34,421 nt of DNA from SVTX01 sp045132775 (GTDB lineage: Bacteria; Bacillota; Clostridia; Oscillospirales; CAG-272), in the NCBI GenBank assembly GCA_045132775.1, contig JBGUSX010000020.1:1-34421 (forward strand). The letters run 5' to 3'. Both the position numbers and the translations under genes were made by a program. Below, one piece after another: positions 30,999 through 34,421 of this stretch (the first letter of the stretch is position 1; each line of letters opens with the position of its first letter). The notes below the pieces were generated by a model. The model was not told the DNA's origin. It made no database searches and was given only the letters and a program-made list of their open reading frames with translations.

Positions 30999-32003
30999 TT
31001 ATTTAATGCGTTTTTGAATATCCTCGATAGACGGCAACTGTTTTTCAAGTTCTTCAGGAAGATTGCTTGTAATGCGATATTCGCTAACGCCCATCGGCTT
31101 TGACATATCCTTAAGAGAATATTCAGCAACAATATCGTTCTTGTTTTGGCAAAGCAATAGACCGATTGAGGGCTTGTCATCTTCTTTTTTCAAAATTCCG
31201 TCAACGGCAGACAAATAGAAATTAAGCTGACCTGCGTATTCGGGTTTGAAATCCCCCGTCTTTAATTCGATAACCACATAGCAACGAAGATTGATATTGT
31301 AAAACAGTAAGTCAATATAAAAATCGTCACCGCCTACGTTCAAGTGATACTGATTGCCAACGAACGCAAAGCCCGTTCCAAGCTCCAAAAGAAGCGCGGT
31401 AATGTTTTTTACAAGAGCGTTTTCAATATCTCGCTCAACCATATCTTCCTTAAACGGAATAAAGCCGAAAACGTAAGGATCTTTCATCGTCTGTATTGCA
31501 AGCTCGCTTTGCGGAGAAGGCAATCTGTTTTCAAAATTGCTAATTTTATTTGCAATCACTTGACGCTCGTACAAATTCGTTTCAATCTGATGAACGAGAA
31601 CGTTTCTCGACCAACCGTTCTCACTCGCCTTTTGCGCGTACCAAAGTCTGACGTCGTTATCCTCTAACTTATCCATAAGAACGATATTGTGTCCCCACGG
31701 AATTTGTGCAACGGCTTGTTGCACAAATTCTATATCGGGATATGTTTGAGCAAACTTTGCCATATATTTCAAGTTTCTTACGGAATAGCCCGTGTTATCA
31801 GGATAGGCGAGTTTGATGTCTTTTGCAAGATTATCAATAAACTTGTTACCCCAGCTTTTGTGTTGATTGATAATTTGTCCGATTTCGTGATAAAGCACAA
31901 TCAATTCACGGTTGACTTGCAAAGCAGCTTTGTATTGCGCCTTTTCTATTTCCTTCTTGATTTCGTCAATTACGGATAAATATTGATTATCATTGATTAG
32001 CAT
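30999..32003 (-). CDS. DUF1016/YhcG-type PDDEXK nuclease
   Basis: This 334-residue protein has the DUF1016 N-terminal domain (LYHEIGQIINQ, then GYSVRNLKYMAKFAQTYP) and a C-terminal PDDEXK nuclease domain. Catalytic residues are visible as YIDLLFYN (Asp231) and VVIELKTGDFKPEYAGQL (Glu246, Lys248). GGAGG precedes the ATG at 32003 by nine bases; the longer frame from 32078 overlaps the repressor and is rejected. It overlaps the XRE gene by seven bases, implying coupled translation. YhcG-like proteins occur on mobile DNA and are suspected nucleases in genome defence; direct function is not established. Confidence 0.85.
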   Translation of the reverse strand: MLINDNQYLSVIDEIKKEIEKAQYKAALQVNRELIVLYHEIGQIINQHKSWGNKFIDNLAKDIKLAYPDNTGYSVRNLKYMAKFAQTYPDIEFVQQAVAQIPWGHNIVLMDKLEDNDVRLWYAQKASENGWSRNVLVHQIETNLYERQVIANKISNFENRLPSPQSELAIQTMKDPYVFGFIPFKEDMVERDIENALVKNITALLLELGTGFAFVGNQYHLNVGGDDFYIDLLFYNINLRCYVVIELKTGDFKPEYAGQLNFYLSAVDGILKKEDDKPSIGLLLCQNKNDIVAEYSLKDMSKPMGVSEYRITSNLPEELEKQLPSIEDIQKRIK

Positions 32004-32368
32004 TTTTTCTGTTCCTCCAATAGTGATAGCAGGGCTTGTTTGAGCTTGGCGTTGGCTTCGGTGTTCGGGTCGAAGCACATATTGATAAAGTCTTGCATAC
32101 GCTCGTCCTCGATAACGATTTTCGGTTGGTACTTATAGAGCTTGCCTTGTGGGTTGTCCGTTCTTCCAAAAATGTAGTCAAGGGAAACGTCAAAGAAATC
32201 TGCATACTGCATAAGCACGCTATACGGGGGGAAAGATTCCGCGCTTTCATAGCGGTAAACCGCGCTCTGCATTACTCCCTCAAATTGTTCAGCGAGCTTC
32301 GCTTGCGATAGGTGCGAACTCTCACGGAGCTTTTTCAATCTCTCTGCCACAACTGTGCTTTTTTTCAT
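31997..32368 (-). CDS. XRE-family repressor
   Basis: This 123-residue regulator has an N-terminal Cro/CI-type helix-turn-helix (RLKKLRESSHLSQAKLAE, then QSAVYRYESAESFPP, and FFDVSLDYIFGRT) and a C-terminal helical tail. AAGGAG precedes the ATG. It heads a minus-strand cluster with the YhcG-like nuclease, which it overlaps by seven bases, and then the recombinase. The likely role is repression of this cluster through the strong promoter at its head. A coupled repressor and nuclease could also work as a toxin-antitoxin or defence switch. Confidence 0.88.
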   Translation of the reverse strand: MKKSTVVAERLKKLRESSHLSQAKLAEQFEGVMQSAVYRYESAESFPPYSVLMQYADFFDVSLDYIFGRTDNPQGKLYKYQPKIVIEDERMQDFINMCFDPNTEANAKLKQALLSLLEEQKKC

Positions 32369-32398
32369 TAAAACACTCCTTATGTAGTTTTTTGTTTT

Positions 32399-32427
32399 AT
32401 TATACCACGAAAAACAGGTATTGTCAA
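32399..32427 (-). promoter_or_regulatory. Perfect consensus promoter of the XRE-nuclease cluster
   Basis: Minus strand TTGACA (32422-32427), 17-base spacer, TATAAT (32399-32404). Imperfect inverted strings GAAAAACA and TTGTTTTC flank the -35 area and could be the XRE operator. A promoter of full consensus strength normally needs a repressor, which fits the XRE gene. Confidence 0.8.
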
Positions 32428-32477
32428 CTTGTTTTCCGAATGATTCACAAATTTATTTTTGGAGAGTGCAAAACGGA

Positions 32478-32506
32478 TTGAAATATTCATAAAAATATGA
32501 TATAAT
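32478..32506 (+). promoter_or_regulatory. Promoter of the MmcQ-GNAT-GNAT operon
   Basis: -35 TTGAAA (32478-32483), 17-base spacer, perfect -10 TATAAT (32501-32506), divergent from the XRE promoter. Confidence 0.75.
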
Positions 32507-32546
32507 AAACTCACCGATAAATAAGAATTTGACGGAGGTGAGCATT

Positions 32547-33209
32547 ATGTTTGATGAATTGTTTAGACGAAGAACTATTGATATTCAAAAAGCCATATTG
32601 TTCGGCTTTGTAAAAAGTAATAATAACTATATTTATGAAACCGACATACTTGACGGCTCATTTCTTCTTCAAATCATTATCACACCCGATGGTAATATAG
32701 ATACGAAACTGACCGAGAAAGCAATCGGTGATGAATATGTTCTGTATAAAACAAATGCTACGGGTTCTTTTGTGGGAGAGGTCAGGAACGCTATTGAAGC
32801 TATTCTCAAACAGGTGGCAGATCAGTGTTACAATACCGAAATTTTCAAGTCTGCACAAGCGAAAGAAATAATTTGCTATGTTCGTGAGAAATACGGTGAT
32901 GAGCTTGAATTTTTATGGAAAAAGTTTCCCGATAATGCAATCTGGCGGCGTAAGGATAACGAAAAGTGGTACGGTGCTTTACTGACGGTCAAGGCAAGCA
33001 AGCTTGCTTTGAAGGGGGATACGATGATTGAAATACTCGACCTTCGTATCAAAACCGAAGATATCGAAGCAACCGTCGATAACCAAAGGTTCTTTATGGG
33101 ATATCATATGAACAAAAAGCATTGGTACACACTTTTGCTTGATGGTTCAATACCGACCGATGAAATCTGTCGACGGATAGACGAAAGTTATCTGTTGGCG
33201 AAGAAATAA
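32547..33209 (+). CDS. MmcQ/YjbR family protein (two-part form)
   Basis: This 220-residue protein has an N-terminal half (IDIQKAILFGFVKSNNNYIYE onward) and a C-terminal MmcQ/YjbR fold with FKSAQAKEIICYVREKYGDE (seen as QAKEIICYVREKYG), FPDNAIWRRKDNEKWYGALL and GYHMNKKHWYTLLLDG. The family has a fold like DNA-binding proteins but no fixed function. The longer 220-residue form is common in Clostridia, so the length is not abnormal. GGAGGTGA precedes the ATG at 32547 and decides the start. It opens a three-gene cluster with two acetyltransferases. Confidence 0.85.
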   Translation: MFDELFRRRTIDIQKAILFGFVKSNNNYIYETDILDGSFLLQIIITPDGNIDTKLTEKAIGDEYVLYKTNATGSFVGEVRNAIEAILKQVADQCYNTEIFKSAQAKEIICYVREKYGDELEFLWKKFPDNAIWRRKDNEKWYGALLTVKASKLALKGDTMIEILDLRIKTEDIEATVDNQRFFMGYHMNKKHWYTLLLDGSIPTDEICRRIDESYLLAKK

Positions 33210-33219
33210 GAGGAATTAA

Positions 33220-33717
33220 ATGGATACAGTGATCAGAAAAGCAATAAAAACAGATGCCGAACGGATCGGCAATATACATTATAAAGCTTGGATAGAAACT
33301 TACACTGGACTTTTGTCGGATACATATCTTGCCACCCGCAGTGTCGAAAAAAGTATTGCCTTATTTTGTAAAACCGAGTGTCAAAATCTTGTTGTTGCGG
33401 AAATCGACGAAAATCTCGTCGGCTTTTGTGGGTGGGGAACTTTTAGAGATGCGGATATGAATAGCGATATGGGTGAAATTCAGGGAATCTATATTTTGAA
33501 TGCATATAAACGGAAGCATCTTGGTCAGGCAATGCTGAACTATGCCTTGGAACAGTTAAAAGCAGAAGGCTACAACAAAGCGGGACTTTGGGTACTTGAA
33601 ACAAATGACAATGCAATTAGGTTCTATGAAAAGATGGGATTTGAACACGCCGAAGTAATAAAAACGGCAGATCTGGGACAACCGATAACAGAGCTTCTTT
33701 ATACGAAAAGATTGTGA
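33220..33717 (+). CDS. GNAT family N-acetyltransferase
   Basis: This 165-residue acetyl-CoA-dependent acetyltransferase begins IRKAIKTDAERIGNIHY, the usual GNAT N-terminus. Its acetyl-CoA loop is in EIQGIYILNAYKRKHLGQAML (KRKHLGQA as the R/Q-x-x-G-x-A motif), and GLWVLETNDNAIRFYEKMGF is the conserved C-terminal part. Substrate could be a small molecule, an antibiotic or a protein N-terminus. GAGG lies upstream of the ATG, ten bases after the MmcQ gene. Confidence 0.9.
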   Translation: MDTVIRKAIKTDAERIGNIHYKAWIETYTGLLSDTYLATRSVEKSIALFCKTECQNLVVAEIDENLVGFCGWGTFRDADMNSDMGEIQGIYILNAYKRKHLGQAMLNYALEQLKAEGYNKAGLWVLETNDNAIRFYEKMGFEHAEVIKTADLGQPITELLYTKRL

Positions 33718-33726
33718 GGATATAAA

Positions 33727-34266
33727 ATGATCAGTTTAAGAATTATTGACCGTGAGCATAAAGCGGATATCAACATCAAAAACGAACCCTTTAAGTTGTT
33801 CGGACGGATGCTTCCGTCTTACATAAATGAAAAATGGAGCTATGATGTAGAAAGATTTCCCGAAGCGGAGATTACCAAAATGTGCTTTCCCGATGAAAAC
33901 TATGATTACGACGAGCTTGCTAAAAATCATTTTTTTGTCGGCGCATACGATGGCGACAACTGCATCGGTCTTGCCATCCTTCGCCATTCGTGGTTCAAAT
34001 ATATGTATCTCTACGATCTAAAGGTCAATAAGGACTACCGCAGACAGAATATTGGCGAGTTGCTTATCGAGAAGTCAAAGGAAATCGCTGTGGAACAAGG
34101 TTACAACGGGCTTTATACACAAGGACAGGACAACAACCTTGCCGCGTGTCTGTTTTATATCAAGTGCGGTTTTGTCATCGGTGGCTTGAATACTCACGTA
34201 TATAAGGGCACAAAACAAGAGGATAAGGCAGATATATATTTTTACTGTGATGTGAATCAAATATAA
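33727..34266 (+). CDS. GNAT family N-acetyltransferase
   Basis: This 179-residue acetyltransferase starts nine bases after the previous gene, with TGAGGA before the ATG. Acetyl-CoA binding is in LYDLKVNKDYRRQNIGELLI (RRQNIG), followed by GYNGLYTQGQDNNLAACLFYIKCGF, seen as NNLAACLFYIKCGF, typical of the streptothricin- and antibiotic-acetyltransferase-like branch. Its resemblance suggests detoxification, but the substrate is not known. Confidence 0.88.
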   Translation: MISLRIIDREHKADINIKNEPFKLFGRMLPSYINEKWSYDVERFPEAEITKMCFPDENYDYDELAKNHFFVGAYDGDNCIGLAILRHSWFKYMYLYDLKVNKDYRRQNIGELLIEKSKEIAVEQGYNGLYTQGQDNNLAACLFYIKCGFVIGGLNTHVYKGTKQEDKADIYFYCDVNQI

Positions 34267-34322
34267 GATTGACAAATTCCAATTTGACGAAAGCAATCAG
34301 CAATTTTCAGGAGGTGTTATTG

Positions 34323-34379
34323 ATGAAAGCAGAAGAATCGATTGTTACACATGATTTGCTCCGTATAGTGTCGGTATAA
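34323..34379 (+). CDS. Leader-peptide-like mini-ORF (18 residues)
   Basis: An ATG with a perfect AGGAGG eight bases upstream opens an 18-codon frame (MKAEESIVTHDLLRIVSV) ending in TAA, after the second GNAT gene. It resembles no protein I know. Its last codons lie in the left arm of a hairpin (34359-34368 with 34391-34400), and competing pairings follow, so it may be a regulatory leader for a gene beyond the window. A truncated gene is the alternative. Confidence 0.4.
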   Translation: MKAEESIVTHDLLRIVSV

Positions 34380-34413
34380 TGCGGTGAAATCTATACGGAG
34401 TGCAATATCACCG
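34359..34413 (+). promoter_or_regulatory. Possible attenuator with competing hairpins
   Basis: Stem CTCCGTATAG (34359-34368) with CTATACGGAG (34391-34400), extended by TTGC/GCAA past a two-base bulge, competes with CGGTGA (34382-34387) pairing to TCACCG (34408-34413). The first stem contains the end of the mini-ORF. Confidence 0.4.
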
Positions 34414-34421
34414 AAACACCG

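Overview
The window reads as chromosome of a strictly anaerobic, low-to-mid GC Firmicute of class Clostridia, most likely a gut Oscillospirales- or Christensenellales-type bacterium. The evidence is an IspH protein fused to S1 domains, pyruvate formate-lyase with its activase, a DegV protein, strong GGAGG ribosome binding sites, TTGACA/17-bp/TATAAT promoters, and lipoproteins on Pro/Thr stalks. Genus cannot be named from sequence alone.

Left edge (1-2200): a 3' remnant of a NifX/NifB-type (Nitro_FeMo-Co) gene abuts a tnpV gene. Three 93-bp repeats with a strong hairpin follow, then a nitroreductase gene and a 324-bp palindromic MITE-like element.

Core metabolism (2200-6440): a pyruvate formate-lyase operon in which the enzyme is split into a catalytic protein and a separate glycyl-radical protein, followed by the activase; then a DegV gene. 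A tRNA-Val(GAC) and a CotH-type surface lipoprotein follow (6749-9346).

Housekeeping operon (9395-14890, minus strand): an RpiR-type regulator, a BaiN/HI0933 flavoprotein, cytidylate kinase, a PlsC-type acyltransferase and IspH-S1, with overlapping or nearly touching genes and one consensus promoter. An NCS2 nucleobase permease follows on the plus strand.

Carbohydrate and uptake loci (16676-28572): an AraC regulator diverges from a glycoside hydrolase-like gene, a SIS-domain gene and a decayed glycoside hydrolase. Next is a cobalamin riboswitch with its own promoter and terminator, controlling a DUF4430-like lipoprotein and an ECF transporter S component. Then come two alpha/beta hydrolases, a stalk-only lipoprotein, an AEC transporter, a BspA-like LRR lipoprotein, and a second AraC regulator diverging from a Gfo/Idh/MocA oxidoreductase. 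Both AraC intergenic regions carry direct repeats exactly 21 bp apart next to the -35 box of the divergent gene.

Right end (28627-34421): a visibly AT-richer accessory module with a NERD-domain protein, a large serine recombinase, a DUF1016/YhcG PDDEXK nuclease, an XRE repressor, an MmcQ/YjbR protein, two GNAT acetyltransferases, and a leader-peptide-like mini-ORF with competing hairpins. The strongest candidates for new biology are the riboswitch-controlled corrinoid uptake pair, the recombinase-linked nuclease module, the two palindromic repeat families and the right-edge attenuator-like leader.
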